A stretch of DNA of 64,000 nucleotides from Mytilus californianus (Eukaryota > Mollusca > Bivalvia > Mytilida > Mytilidae): positions 12,883,501 to 12,947,500 of the forward strand of contig NW_026262690.1 in NCBI RefSeq assembly GCF_021869535.1. The letters are read 5' to 3'. A model generated the notes under the pieces. That model searched no databases. It was given only the letters and a program-made list of their open reading frames with translations, and was not told the DNA's origin. Both the position numbers and the translations under genes were made by a program. The first letter of the stretch is position 1; the number at the start of each line of letters is the position of its first letter. This document shows positions 42,601-47,789 of the stretch, in pieces.

Positions 42601-45600
42601 ACGATTTCCATGATCAAGCAACCAATGAATGTTGTTGGTAAGGACAGATCAAAGTGATATGTTTGTAATCAGACGATTTCCATGATCAAGCAACCAATGA
42701 ATGTTGTTGGTAAGTACAGATCAAAGTGATATATTTGTACTCAGACGATTTCCATGTTCAAGCCACCAGTTAATATCATTGGTAAGTACTGAAGCTAATA
42801 ATTGAGTTTAATAATTTCAGTATTAAGAACTTGCTTCTGTAAATATGGTATTATATATATATGAAACTGGTTAACAAAGCTGTGTTTATGATATTGAGTT
42901 CAAGGTTTTTTCTCAACTGAATTTTTATTGGGATTTCTTTTTAAGGAATGCAGCCTCAGCAAATGATGCCTCAGCCTATGATGGCAAGACCACCACGTCC
43001 AGGCTTTGCACCAACCCTGTTGGCTCATCCCCCTGGACCTCCTAAACCACCATCAATGGATGAACCTCCAGCAAAGAAGGCCAAGACAGAAGAACAGTTG
43101 ATTCCAGAGGATGTATTCTTGTCCAGAAACAAAGTATATATGTTTTCTGCAATTATCACCACATTTGCTTATATGATTTTTATGAATAATACACAGTCTT
43201 GAATATATTAAAAAATCAACTTATTTTTTCATTATTTTTGGGGTGTAATTTTTTCTAAAAATGTTATCTACTTTGATGTTAAGAATATGGATATATAATA
43301 TTACATACAATATTTGATGTTGTTGTGTTGAAATATGTATCAGCCTCATTTGTTTTAAACAACAAAATTACAGCCAAATTATTGCTTGCTTGCATCCATC
43401 AATTCTGTTATTACACAAAGTTTTTGTTTTTTTAATTTCTTTGGAGGATTAAGTTAAACATCTATCTTCTGTAAATCTGTTGCCAAGGTTTATCTATCTT
43501 CTGTCAATGGATAGCCAAGGTTTTTCTGTCGTCTCTGAATTTGTTGCCAAAGGGTTTTTCTATCATCTGTCAATGGATAGCCAAGGTTTATCTGTCTTTG
43601 GTGAATTTGTTGCTTAGATTAAATCTAGCCTCTATGAGTTTATTACTAAGGTTAAATCTATTTTCTCTAAATTTATTGCTAAGGTTAAATCTATTTTCTT
43701 GGAATTTATTGTTTTAGGTTAAATCTATTTTCTATGAAATTATAGCTTAGGATTTATCTATTTTCTGTGAATTTATTGCATAGGATAAAACTATTTTTTT
43801 GTGAATTTATTGCTTAGGTTAAATCTGTTATCTGTGAATTTGTTGCTATGTTTACCATGTCTTCTATGAATTTATTGCTAACTTGTAATCTATGTTCAGG
43901 GGCCTGTTACCTTTAAAGTCATGGTACCAAAGGCTGATGACAAACCAGAATGGAAACTCAATGGACAGATGTTGACCTATACATTACCACTTTCTGACTC
44001 TGTAAGTATTACATAGATTACTACAATGGACAGATGTTGACCTACACATTACCACTTTCTGACTCTGTAAGTATTACATAGATTACTACAATGGACAGAT
44101 GTTGACCTATACATTACCACTTTCTGACTCTGTAAGTATTACATAGATTACTACAATGGACAGACGTTGACCTATACATTGCCACTTTCTGACTCTGTAA
44201 GTCTTACATAGATTACTACAATGGACAGATGTTGACCTATACATTACCACTTTCTGACTCTGTAAGTATTACATAGATTACTACAATGGACAGATGTTGA
44301 CCTATACATTACCACTTTCTGACTGTAAGTATTACATAGATTACTACAATGGACAGATGTTGACCTATACATTACCACTTTCTGACTCTGTAAGTATTAC
44401 ATAGATTACTACAATGGACAGATGTTGACCTATACATTGCCACTTTCTGACCCTGTAAGTATTACATAGATTACTACAATGGACAGATGTTGACCTATAC
44501 ATTTCCACTTTCTGACCCTGTAAGTATTACATAGATTACTACAATGGACAGATGTTGACCTATACATTGCCACTTTCTGACTCTGTAAGTATTACATAGA
44601 TTACTACAATGGACAGATGTTGACCTATACATTGCCACTTTCTGACCCTGTAAGTATTACATAGATTACTACAATGGACAGATGTTGACCTATACATTGC
44701 CACTTTCTGACCCTGTAAGTATTACATAGATTACTACAATGGACAGATGTTGACCTATACATTACCACTTTCTGACCCTGTAAGTATTACATAGATTACT
44801 ACAATGGACAGATGTTGACCTATACATTGCCACTTTCTGACTCTCTAAGTATTACATTGATTACTACAATGGACAGATGTTGACCTATACATTGCCACTT
44901 TCTGACCCTGTAAGTATTACATAGATTACTACAATGGACAGATGTTGACCTATACATTGCCACTTTCTGACTCTGTAAGTATTACATAGATTACTACAAT
45001 GGACAGTTGTTGACCTATACATTGCCACTTTCTGACCCTGTAAGTATTACATAGATTACTACAATGGACAGATGTTGACCTATACATTGCCACTTTCTGA
45101 CTCTGTAAGTATTACATAGATTACTACAATAGACAGATGTTGACCTATACATCACCACTTTCTGACCCTGTAAGTATTACATAGATTACTACAATGGACA
45201 GATGTTGACCTATACATTGCCACTTTCTGACTCTGTAAGTATTACATAGATTACTACAATGGACAGATGTTGACCTATACATTACCACTTTCTGACTCTG
45301 TAAGAATTACATAGATCACTACAATGGACAGATGTTGACCTATACATTACCACTTTCTGACTCTGTGTGTATTACATAGATTACTACAATGGACAGATGT
45401 TGACCTATACATTACCACTTTCTGACCCTGTAAGTATTACATAGATTACAACATTCTACATACTGCTTAAGATATATCAGTTTAATGTTTTTTACAAAAA
45501 TTTACCAATTCAAAACCATTTGCTGTCTAACTGCCTCTTGATCATATCACTAGGTTACAGGAAGTAAAAGCCTTGAAATGCTCAACATTCCTCTAAAATT

Positions 45601-47789
45601 GTGTAATGAGCGATATGTATGTGTGTACCTTCCTTCCCATGTCTGTGTATCATGTGCTCAGATGCGTAGTTTGCGGGTGTAATCCATACAAACATTTACA
45701 CAGTTGTGTGTCTGTAAACCATAAACAAAACTACAAAGTTTGTAGTTAAAAAAGCCTTTTAGGAAAGTAAATTTATTTTGCCTAGTTTGACATAAACATT
45801 GCAATATTTTTATAGAAATAATAAGAAAGAACTGTTAAAAGGGATATATATTTGAAATGTCTATCAAAAGATTTATTTAGTTGGTGAATTCAATTATCTG
45901 CAGCAATTTTTAAAAGTTATTCTAATTTGTGATTTCAATGCTCACTTGTTATGGAAAAGACAGAAAATGGAGTATCAATTTATAACACACAATTAATACA
46001 TGCTCATGAAAAAGAGAAAAAAAGCAAATGAAGACTACTATTATTTTTTTATACGACCGCAAAAAAGATTTGGGGTTGTATATTGCTATCACATTGTCAT
46101 CTTTTGGTTTCCAGACAATGACTTTAGTTTAAGTGTATGGATCTCTATGAAACTTAAGCAAAAGGTTCAATACCACAAAAGGAAGGTTGGGATTGTTTTT
46201 GGGGGTGATGGTCCCAACTGTTTAGTAATTAGGAGCCAAAAAGGGGCCCAAAACAAGCATTTTTCTAGTTTCAGGACAATAACTTGTGTATAAGTATTTT
46301 GATTGCTCTGAAATTGTACCACAAGGTTCAATATCACAAGTAGAAGGTTGGGATTCATTTTGGGGATAATTGCCCAAACCGTTCAGGAATAAGGGGCCAA
46401 AAAGGGTCTAAAACAAGCATTTTTCTAGTTTTCAGACAATAACTTGGTGTTTAAGTGTATTGATGTCTCTTAATTTGTACCACATTTTACAAAAAGAAAA
46501 TTTCTTCAAATATTATTTTTTTTGGAAAAGGGGGGGGGTAAAAAAAATATTTTTTTGGGGGGGGCAATTTTTTTTCTCACTAGAATTAAGAAATTAAAAA
46601 GCAAGAAATCTTCAATTGAATATAAATTCAAATCATATAACCAATTTCAAGTTCTTTGACTACATTTATTCTGTGTCAGAAACCTATAATGTGTCAAATA
46701 TTTAATTACAATCCAAATTCAGACCTGACCTGTATCAAGCTTGAATATTGTGTCCATTTTTGCCCCAACTGTTCAGGGTTGGACCTCTGCGGTCGTATCC
46801 AGCTGCGCTCGGCGAAGCAGTTTATTTCATATCTGTTGACCCTCATAAAATATTAATAGATTATAATGAAAGCCCACAATAAACATGTTGTATATATTTC
46901 AGATTGCTGTTATGAAAGCCCACAATAAACATGTTGTATATATTTCAGATTGCTGTTATGAAAGCTAAGTTAAATGAAAGTCTGGGACTACCTGCTGGTA
47001 AACAAAAGTTGCAGTATGATGTAAGTAATCTGAAAGTGGAGGATAACATCATGTATATTTTGAAATATGTATTGTAATTTTTGTCTGTTACTTATTTTAC
47101 CTGGAGAACATAAGATAACTAAATATAAAATGACAGCCATATTTTACTGGTAGAAAGCTGGTAATTTAGTAGTAATGTAGATTCCAACGAAAAGAGGATG
47201 GACTATTTAATACCAAAAAAGGTTTTAAGGGGTGCTTTGGTCATAGAATGTTTTTTTATAGAACTCATTTTATGTAGTTTCCGTTCAATGTACCAATGTT
47301 GCACAGCCAACAAAAAAGTTTAGATAAGCTTTCTTATAATTATACATATTTATTTATTCCTACCAAATATTTAAGTTGTTATTTGGTTGTGCCCAGAACC
47401 TTTCTAATCCAAAGTATACTCACTGGTTGATAGAAAACTGAAAATTCATGAAATTTTACAAAATATATAAAGTTTGTCCTGGTTTGTTGCCAGGGGAACT
47501 TGTCAGATGTTAAATATGTTTTCCTTTTCTGAACATGTTTGAAGCTAGTCATGCAAGAGCAAATTTAAGATCATGATAATTCACATGATAAACTAGTAAG
47601 TTCCATCACATTACTTTTGATGGCCTTCTAATGAAAGGTTATACCCACTTGTGTAATATTTACACCTTCAATTTATTGACTTTTCAGGGTATCTTCATGA
47701 AGGATTCTAACTCCTTAGCTTACTACAACATTAATAAGGGAGCTGTAATTAGCTTACAATTAAAGGAGAGAGGAGGGAGGAAGAAGTAA
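9559..47789 (+). CDS. SF3A1: SF3A1, splicing factor 3A subunit 1 (19 coding exons, complete)
   Basis: SF3A1 is the largest subunit of the SF3a complex of U2 snRNP and acts in the nucleus during branch-site recognition and pre-spliceosome assembly. Nineteen exons with GT/AG borders splice in frame to 2286 nt, 761 residues, close to the roughly 790 of vertebrate SF3A1. Visible in order: KPVIGIIYPPPEVR at the N-terminus; SURP1 near residues 40-90 with FVARNGPEFE; EFEFIADPPSISAFDL; SURP2 near 148-200 with FVARNGRQF; QIDWHDFVVVETVDFQPNEQ; an acidic block; proline-rich tracts; VSPITGEKIPA; SSLKQLAERRTDIFGV; a basic AKKAKTE nuclear signal; and a ubiquitin-like domain (about 671-761) ending KERGGRKK. 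The start is the ATG at 9559, where the human-like N-terminus begins; the in-frame TTG at 9541 is not needed. Introns hold nearly all the mobile DNA described here. Identity is certain from the protein; UTR limits are not known. Confidence 0.97.
9739..9960. mobile_element. Short MITE with 37 bp near-perfect terminal inverted repeats
   Basis: TAAGGTTCATCATAACAAAT at the left edge is matched inverted at the right edge, with 1 mismatch in 37 bp. The flanks AATCGGCATCTAGT and AATCGGTATCTATT look like a slightly diverged 14 bp target-site duplication. It lies in SF3A1 intron 1, only 62 bp after the exon 1 donor. Confidence 0.8.
10061..10289. repeat. Dispersed bivalve repeat (GGACGAAAGATACCAGAGGG family)
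   Basis: The block includes GACAACGCCATGGCC, ACACAACATAGAAAACTAAA and AGATCCTGCTCCACATGTGG. I recognise this as a very common dispersed repeat of mytilid genomes, which supports the organism call. No coding capacity is expected; the minus-strand open frame here is a by-product. Confidence 0.65.
10709..11150. mobile_element. Foldback element with about 75 bp arms in intron 1
   Basis: CAGGTTGGGGAAGATCCTCA on the left is answered by TGAGGATCCTCCCCAACCTG on the right, and pairing continues through ATAAATGGGTA...TATCAATTT. There is no open frame and no clear target-site duplication. Confidence 0.75.
11792..12192 (+). mobile_element. Family C element, short copy (C1)
   Basis: It starts TATGCCACTGCA after a T-run and has a local partner GGGGCAT 20 bp on. 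It contains a (TCCGTCTG)-type block and ends TGCAGGGGCAT followed by TGTGTCTCCCAGACACA, a perfect 7 bp stem with a 3 nt loop. The first arm and the 3' subterminal repeat pair at 10 of 11 positions. Non-autonomous; likely Helentron-like by architecture. Confidence 0.65.
12282..14952 (+). mobile_element. Family A element (A1), interrupted by family B
   Basis: It begins TTACGACCGCAAA with the hairpin partner TTTGCGGTCGTA and ends GCGGTCGTAT plus a GC-rich hairpin. Between them are tandem cores of about 110-150 bp built on CTAGTTTCCAGACAATAACT and GGGGCCAAAAA. A family B element sits inside at 12811-13914. Open frames on the minus strand at 12618-12887 and 14040-14294 are repeats read through and are not genes. 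Confidence 0.75.
12811..13914 (+). mobile_element. Family B element (B1) nested inside A1
   Basis: It starts ATACGCCCGTTTACGGGACG (a 5' hairpin) and ends GCGGGCGTAT plus hairpin and TTTATT. Cores of about 115-160 bp based on GGGGGATTTTCCAGTTTTCG are repeated. The A1 unit reads AAGCATTTTT before and CTAGTTTCCAGAC after, exactly the uninterrupted unit seen at 14220, so the insertion is precise and without a target-site duplication. Confidence 0.8.
15365..16690. repeat. Degenerate tandem repeat, roughly 400-600 bp unit
   Basis: CTGTCCTGGCAGATT recurs near 15378, 16067 and 16470, and AATATTATGCCAGACA near 15957 and 16560, with similar spacing and order of the intervening motifs. The array is old and diverged, in intron 1, and is interrupted by a SINE. 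Confidence 0.55.
16236..16432 (+). mobile_element. tRNA-derived SINE with 13 bp target-site duplication
   Basis: TCAAAAGTTCTGA is present on both sides (16223-16235 and 16433-16445). The body starts GGGCCTCAGTGGCCTAATGG (A-box-like), has a weak B-box region, then the conserved body with CGACTAGGATTATCAGTTTT and AATAAAAACTGACAGCCACA, and ends with a short ATCAAAA tail. It is an older relative of the SINE at 50045. Confidence 0.8.
18050..19079 (+). repeat. 50 bp minisatellite in SF3A1 intron 1
   Basis: About 20 units of exactly 50 bp, with core GGATCTTGGTGTTCCTTTGG and TGTATTTATACACAAGGAAG. Each unit carries GTGTATTTATACAC, a perfect 6 bp inverted pair around TT. The first units are diverged or shortened (18050-18360), the later ones nearly identical, suggesting expansion toward the 3' side. 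Confidence 0.9.
19788..19952 (+). CDS. SF3A1: SF3A1 exon 2 (SURP1)
   Basis: Enters in phase 1 after TTCTAAG and exits in phase 1 before GTAGAT. It encodes IVDKTASFVARNGPEFESR and on to EFKEGK, essentially the whole first SURP module, which supports SF1/U2AF-side contacts in known SF3A1. Confidence 0.95.
20355..20500. repeat. Single copy of the GGTCAGTTT...GGAACCACTA repeat
   Basis: The stretch includes GGAACCACTAATGG, TGATATTTGGTTTGCAGTTG and CATTTCCATAGAGATTATTT. The same unit forms a tandem block at 53878-54690, so this is one dispersed copy in intron 2. Confidence 0.6.
20655..20677 (+). CDS. SF3A1: SF3A1 exon 3, a 23 nt microexon
   Basis: CT-CAA-GAA-CCA-GCT-GTT-CCA-AAG lies between acceptor TTTTAG and donor GTAAGT. 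It completes the alanine codon from exon 2 and encodes AQEPAVPK, matching the conserved AQEP...PK linker. Too short for gene finders that demand longer exons. Confidence 0.9.
21540..21715. repeat. SINE/PLE-tail-like bivalve repeat
   Basis: It carries TTCGGTTGTTGTCTGCTATT, GGTCGGGTTGTTGTCTCTTT and CCCCATTTCCATTCTCAATT, a 3' tail I recognise from many dispersed mussel elements. The 5' boundary is uncertain. Confidence 0.5.
22459..24222 (+). pseudogene. THAP-domain DDE transposase remnant, copy 1
   Basis: The ATG at 22459 opens a THAP zinc finger (MPSTCCCVPGCH, then AFPNDLKRRKSWINAM and C-x2-C...HF). A stop TAA follows directly after the first histidine, where the sister copy has leucine. A donor at 22676 and acceptor ending 23255 give an in-frame exon 2. 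This reads through a linker to YTGLELYTKFLFVLTTLGPA, the helix-turn-helix of the DDE_Tnp_4 class, broken by a 7 nt insertion near 23624. It continues to a catalytic core with IIIDSTEYPVIKPKAP and GDSVMADKGL. THAP plus DDE_Tnp_4 suggests an ISL2EU/Harbinger-like origin (inference). The copy is inactive. Confidence 0.8.
24715..25285. repeat. Mytilid dispersed repeat (GGTATGATTGCCAATGAGAC)
   Basis: The block contains AAATGACACAGAAATTAACA, GTACGGCCTTCAACAATGAG, AACTAACGGCCTAATTTATG and GTTGTACATCCAAACAACAA. I recognise this sequence set as the most characteristic mussel repeat. A matching copy lies at 59400-59995 and weaker ones at 27107, 49205, 56136 and 62340. Confidence 0.7.
25297..25798 (+). 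mobile_element. Family B element, 3' part (B3)
   Basis: It enters mid-core at GTAAGCTCCCTTTAG and runs to GCGGGTGTATCCAGCTGCGC and TTTATT. The 5' hairpin end is missing, so it is a truncated copy carried within the D composite; the same truncation is seen at 60007. Confidence 0.7.
25821..26864 (+). mobile_element. Family E element with tandem TGACCTTGACCTCATTTTCA cores
   Basis: It starts GTCAAGCCTGAAAGCTCGAC (hairpin) after CTCCTTTTT and ends GGCGAGACATTTCAGCATGT plus GCACTCTTG. Cores of about 115-130 bp carry TGACCTTGACCTCATTTTCA and GTGTACATGTC. The open frame at 25720-26064 is repeat sequence. At the same T-run in the sister composite a family A element is present instead. Confidence 0.7.
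27768..27901 (+). CDS. SF3A1: SF3A1 exon 4
   Basis: Encodes PGQLAAVQKQQAEQARLL, then LETIVPKEPPPEFEFIADPP and SISAFD, a glutamine-rich linker followed by the highly conserved motif before SURP2. Phase 0 in, phase 2 out, donor GTAAGT. Confidence 0.95.
28245..28370. repeat. Short imperfect tandem repeat
   Basis: ACACCCTTTAAA, CATGAGTTGACATC and TGTAAGA recur three times with indels in intron 4. Confidence 0.6.
28430..28589 (+). CDS. SF3A1: SF3A1 exon 5 (SURP2)
   Basis: Encodes DVVRLTAQFVARNGRQF and YQFDFLRPQHSLFNYFTKLV, the second SURP module, which in the known complex binds SF3A3. Phase 2 in, phase 0 out. Confidence 0.97.
29094..29156 (+). CDS. SF3A1: SF3A1 exon 6
   Basis: 21 codons, ILIPPKDLQEKLTKESEEYK and E, between acceptor TTTACAG and donor GTACAC. 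Symmetric phase 0. Confidence 0.93.
29404..29494 (+). CDS. SF3A1: SF3A1 exon 7
   Basis: Encodes VLQQVKYRVEWCKYQIRERK and a charged KKEEEALERER helix. Phase 0 in, phase 1 out, donor GTAAGA. Confidence 0.95.
29831..31123 (+). mobile_element. Family A element (A2) in SF3A1 intron 7
   Basis: The 5' end TTATACGACCGCAAAAACAT pairs with TTTTTGTGGTCGTAT. Seven or so tandem cores follow, each with TGTGTxxAAGTGTATGGATC-like and GGGGCCAAAAA segments. The 3' end is GCGGTCGTATC, the hairpin arms GCTGCGC/GCGGAGC and TTTTATT. Minus-strand open frames across it are core repeats read through. Confidence 0.8.
31301..31372 (+). CDS. SF3A1: SF3A1 exon 8
   Basis: Encodes AYTQIDWHDFVVVETVDFQP and NEQ, the most invariant stretch of the family. 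Phase 1 in, phase 1 out. Confidence 0.96.
31666..31739 (+). CDS. SF3A1: SF3A1 exon 9
   Basis: Encodes NFPPPTTPDEVGARILMQER then GGEK. Phase 1 in, phase 0 out, donor GTATTT. Confidence 0.95.
32023..32133 (+). CDS. SF3A1: SF3A1 exon 10 (acidic block)
   Basis: Encodes ADDQMEVESDESEEDEDGEE and on to TPPLPEEDLQ, matching the acidic segment of SF3A1. Symmetric phase 0; donor GTTAGA. Fragments of this exon end recur in the following intron. Confidence 0.93.
32188..32310 (+). mobile_element. 5'-truncated SINE, same family as 33489
   Basis: CAGAATTATGTGTCTGGGGG, TTTTCCTGCAGACTGTTACC and TTGTGAACTAG match the 3' half of the SINE at 33489-33800. It runs directly into the 54 bp minisatellite. Confidence 0.6.
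32304..33476 (+). repeat. 54 bp minisatellite in SF3A1 intron 10
   Basis: About 21 units with core TGTTCTCCTGTCAGTCTAGT and ACAAACCAGGGTTTATATT, alternating between ATATCACGTTATCA and ATATAACATCATCA variants. The TCAGTCTAGTACAAAG motif also forms the tail of the flanking SINE, so the array probably grew from a SINE 3' end. The open frames here are repeat translation. Confidence 0.88.
33489..33800 (+). mobile_element. tRNA-derived SINE
   Basis: The tRNA-like head has an A-box region TGGTCTCATGGTAGTCTGC and a B-box GGTTCAATCCC near 33540. The body includes CTGTTCAGCTCAGAGTCAGA and TTGTGAACTAATAAG, and the tail resembles the minisatellite unit at its left. Exact ends are uncertain. Confidence 0.7.
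34193..34217 (+). repeat. Decayed copy of the exon 10 end with splice donor
   Basis: CCTAAGGAAGACTTACAG followed by GTAACA resembles the real exon end CCAGAGGAAGATTTACAG followed by GTTAGA. A second scrap, GACAATGCTCTTAGCCCTCC near 32147, resembles GACAATGCTCCTACGCCTCC inside exon 10. Both lie in intron 10. Confidence 0.5.
34490..34658 (+). CDS. SF3A1: SF3A1 exon 11 (acidic and proline-rich)
   Basis: Encodes EMEGESESEEEEEPVKIP, the run MPPPPPPPSEIPPLPPTPDQ and VIIKKDYNPK. Phase 0 in, phase 1 out. Translation beyond 34658 is intron. Confidence 0.95.
34939..35034 (+). CDS. SF3A1: SF3A1 exon 12
   Basis: Encodes ARPTMGEITTDMVSPITGEK and IPAHKVQEHMRI; the SPITGEKIPA motif is diagnostic. Phase 1 in, phase 1 out. 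Confidence 0.96.
36440..36650. mobile_element. MITE-like inverted repeat in intron 12
   Basis: GGGTACCAATTTTCGTGGAT and, inverted, CCACGAAAATTGGTATCCC form the arms; ATTTTCATGGATATTTGATT lies inside. I recognise the TTTTCGTGGATT motif from mollusc repeats. No frame inside. Confidence 0.65.
36892..37064 (+). CDS. SF3A1: SF3A1 exon 13
   Basis: Encodes LLDPKWIQERQRAMNEKKEQ, EEVYAPGVSIESSLKQLAER and RTDIFGVGVEETQIGKK. Relative to the vertebrate GVEET there is one extra GV repeat (GVGVEET). Phase 1 in, phase 0 out, donor GTGAGT. Confidence 0.97.
37221..39294 (+). mobile_element. Family C element (C2) split by a younger insertion
   Basis: The left stub TTTTATCCCCACCCTGTGGC...GGGGGCATTAAG stops at about 37253. 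The sequence resumes at about 38993 with GTGTTACCCTTGTCTGTCC and runs through CCTTTACAAATGGAAAAATT cores to GGGGCATCATCTGTGTCCCA and a doubled 3' hairpin. The uninterrupted version is at 49489 (GGGGGAATTAAGTTTTACCC), which shows where the insertion happened. Confidence 0.7.
37254..38992. mobile_element. LTR-like insertion: 443 bp direct repeats around an 850 bp core
   Basis: Two direct repeats, 37254-37696 and 38550-38992, have the same length and differ at only a few positions by eye. They begin AGGTTACAATACACCATTAG and end TTTCAATCTATA. The internal 37697-38549 has no recognised protein. Near-identical terminal repeats and an interrupted family C host argue for a recent insertion of a non-autonomous LTR-like (TRIM-like) element. 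The usual TG...CA ends are absent, so other classes, or a tandem duplication, remain possible. Confidence 0.6.
39639..39778 (+). CDS. SF3A1: SF3A1 exon 14
   Basis: Encodes IGEEERKEQRVVWDGHTASM and ENISIEEQIATIHKTKGL. Phase 0 in, phase 2 out, donor GTAAGT. Its last third is repeated three times downstream. Confidence 0.96.
39842..40120 (+). repeat. Three tandem partial copies of exon 14 and its donor
   Basis: GAACATCTCTATTGAGGAGC and CTACAATACATAAAACTAAA recur at a 125 bp period after exon 14, then a fourth, shorter copy follows near 40067. The first copy (39847-39903) is flanked by TTGCTAG and GTAAGT, is 57 nt long, and keeps the reading frame. Later copies have lost the original donor. A fused duplicate exon is possible but its acceptor has little polypyrimidine. 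Confidence 0.8.
40208..41437. mobile_element. Non-autonomous DNA transposon in intron 14
   Basis: The left end ACTACCGTTCCTACTCGCTT with ATTAGTCGG is matched inverted at the right by CGACTATTAGGCGAGTATCT and ACGGTAAT. No transposase is visible in the 1.2 kb between. Open frames at 40367-40669 and 41144-41383 have no known domain. Confidence 0.6.
41463..41716 (+). repeat. 28 bp minisatellite in intron 14
   Basis: About nine units of ACATATGATACTCTACCACA plus TGGGCTGT, with GGG/TGTG variants alternating. Confidence 0.88.
42261..42493 (+). CDS. SF3A1: SF3A1 exon 15 (proline-rich)
   Basis: Encodes ADEEKEKIGPTVPKVQPPPP and proline/methionine-rich sequence to PRPPMNVI. Phase 2 in, phase 1 out. 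The donor is GTTAGT; stronger copies follow every 72 bp, but using them would bring a TAG straight into frame. Confidence 0.93.
42494..42790 (+). repeat. Tandem 72 bp copies of the exon 15 end and donor
   Basis: Four downstream copies place GGTAAG at 42565, 42637, 42709 and 42781. Each holds the exon-like AACCAATGAATGTTGTTG or variant and CAAAGTGATATGTTTGTA. The period of 72 keeps phase, but in-frame stops (TAG at once, TGA later) exclude coding. Confidence 0.88.
42946..43133 (+). CDS. SF3A1: SF3A1 exon 16 (nuclear signal)
   Basis: Encodes MQPQQMMPQPMMARPPRPGF, PPGPPKPPSMDEPPAKKAKT and EEQLIPEDVFLSRNK. The basic PAKKAKTE stretch fits a nuclear localisation signal. Phase 1 in, phase 0 out; donor GTATAT. 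Confidence 0.95.
43468..43890 (+). repeat. Degenerate tandem repeat, about 40-50 bp unit, in intron 16
   Basis: AGGTTAAATCTATTTTCT and GAATTTATTGCT recur about nine times with drift (early units read CTGTCAATGGATAGCCAAGG). Confidence 0.75.
43900..44001 (+). CDS. SF3A1: SF3A1 exon 17 (start of ubiquitin-like domain)
   Basis: Encodes GPVTFKVMVPKADDKPEWKL and NGQMLTYTLPLSDS, strand 1-2 of the ubiquitin-like fold, which contacts U1 snRNA in the known human protein. Symmetric phase 0, donor GTAAGT at 44002. Confidence 0.96.
44002..45455 (+). repeat. About 22 tandem 65 bp copies of the exon 17 end with 5' splice site
   Basis: Each unit holds the last ~40 nt of exon 17 (GGACAGATGTTGACCTATAC, CACTTTCTGACTCT) plus GTAAGTATTACATAGATTAC. 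Counting the genuine exon end there are about 23 copies. The period of 65 is not a multiple of three, and each unit has TAG five codons after the junction, so it cannot code. Most donors are intact; exceptions are CTCTAAGT near 44843, GTAAGA near 45301 and GTGTGT near 45366. Confidence 0.93.
46051..46826 (+). mobile_element. Family A element, short copy (A3), in intron 17
   Basis: Starts ATACGACCGCAAAAAAG, with three cores, a G-rich tract near 46531 and 46557, then a shared 3' arm ending GCGGTCGTATCCAGCTGCGC and TTTATT. It lies just before exon 18. Confidence 0.75.
46866..46957 (+). repeat. Duplicated 46 bp across the exon 18 acceptor
   Basis: ATGAAAGCCCACAATAAACA...TTCAGATTGCTGTT occurs twice in tandem. 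This makes two identical acceptors, at 46902 and 46948. Use of the first shifts the frame by one and meets TAA within about 22 codons, so the second must be used for the normal protein. Confidence 0.9.
46949..47020 (+). CDS. SF3A1: SF3A1 exon 18
   Basis: Encodes IAVMKAKLNESLGLPAGKQK and LQYD, the central helix of the ubiquitin-like domain. Symmetric phase 0. Confidence 0.96.
47688..47789 (+). CDS. SF3A1: SF3A1 exon 19 (stop codon)
   Basis: Encodes GIFMKDSNSLAYYNINKGAV and ISLQLKERGGRKK, then TAA at 47787. The RGGRKK tail is typical of the family. Confidence 0.97.
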   Translation, partial: GIFMKDSNSLAYYNINKGAVISLQLKERGGRKK

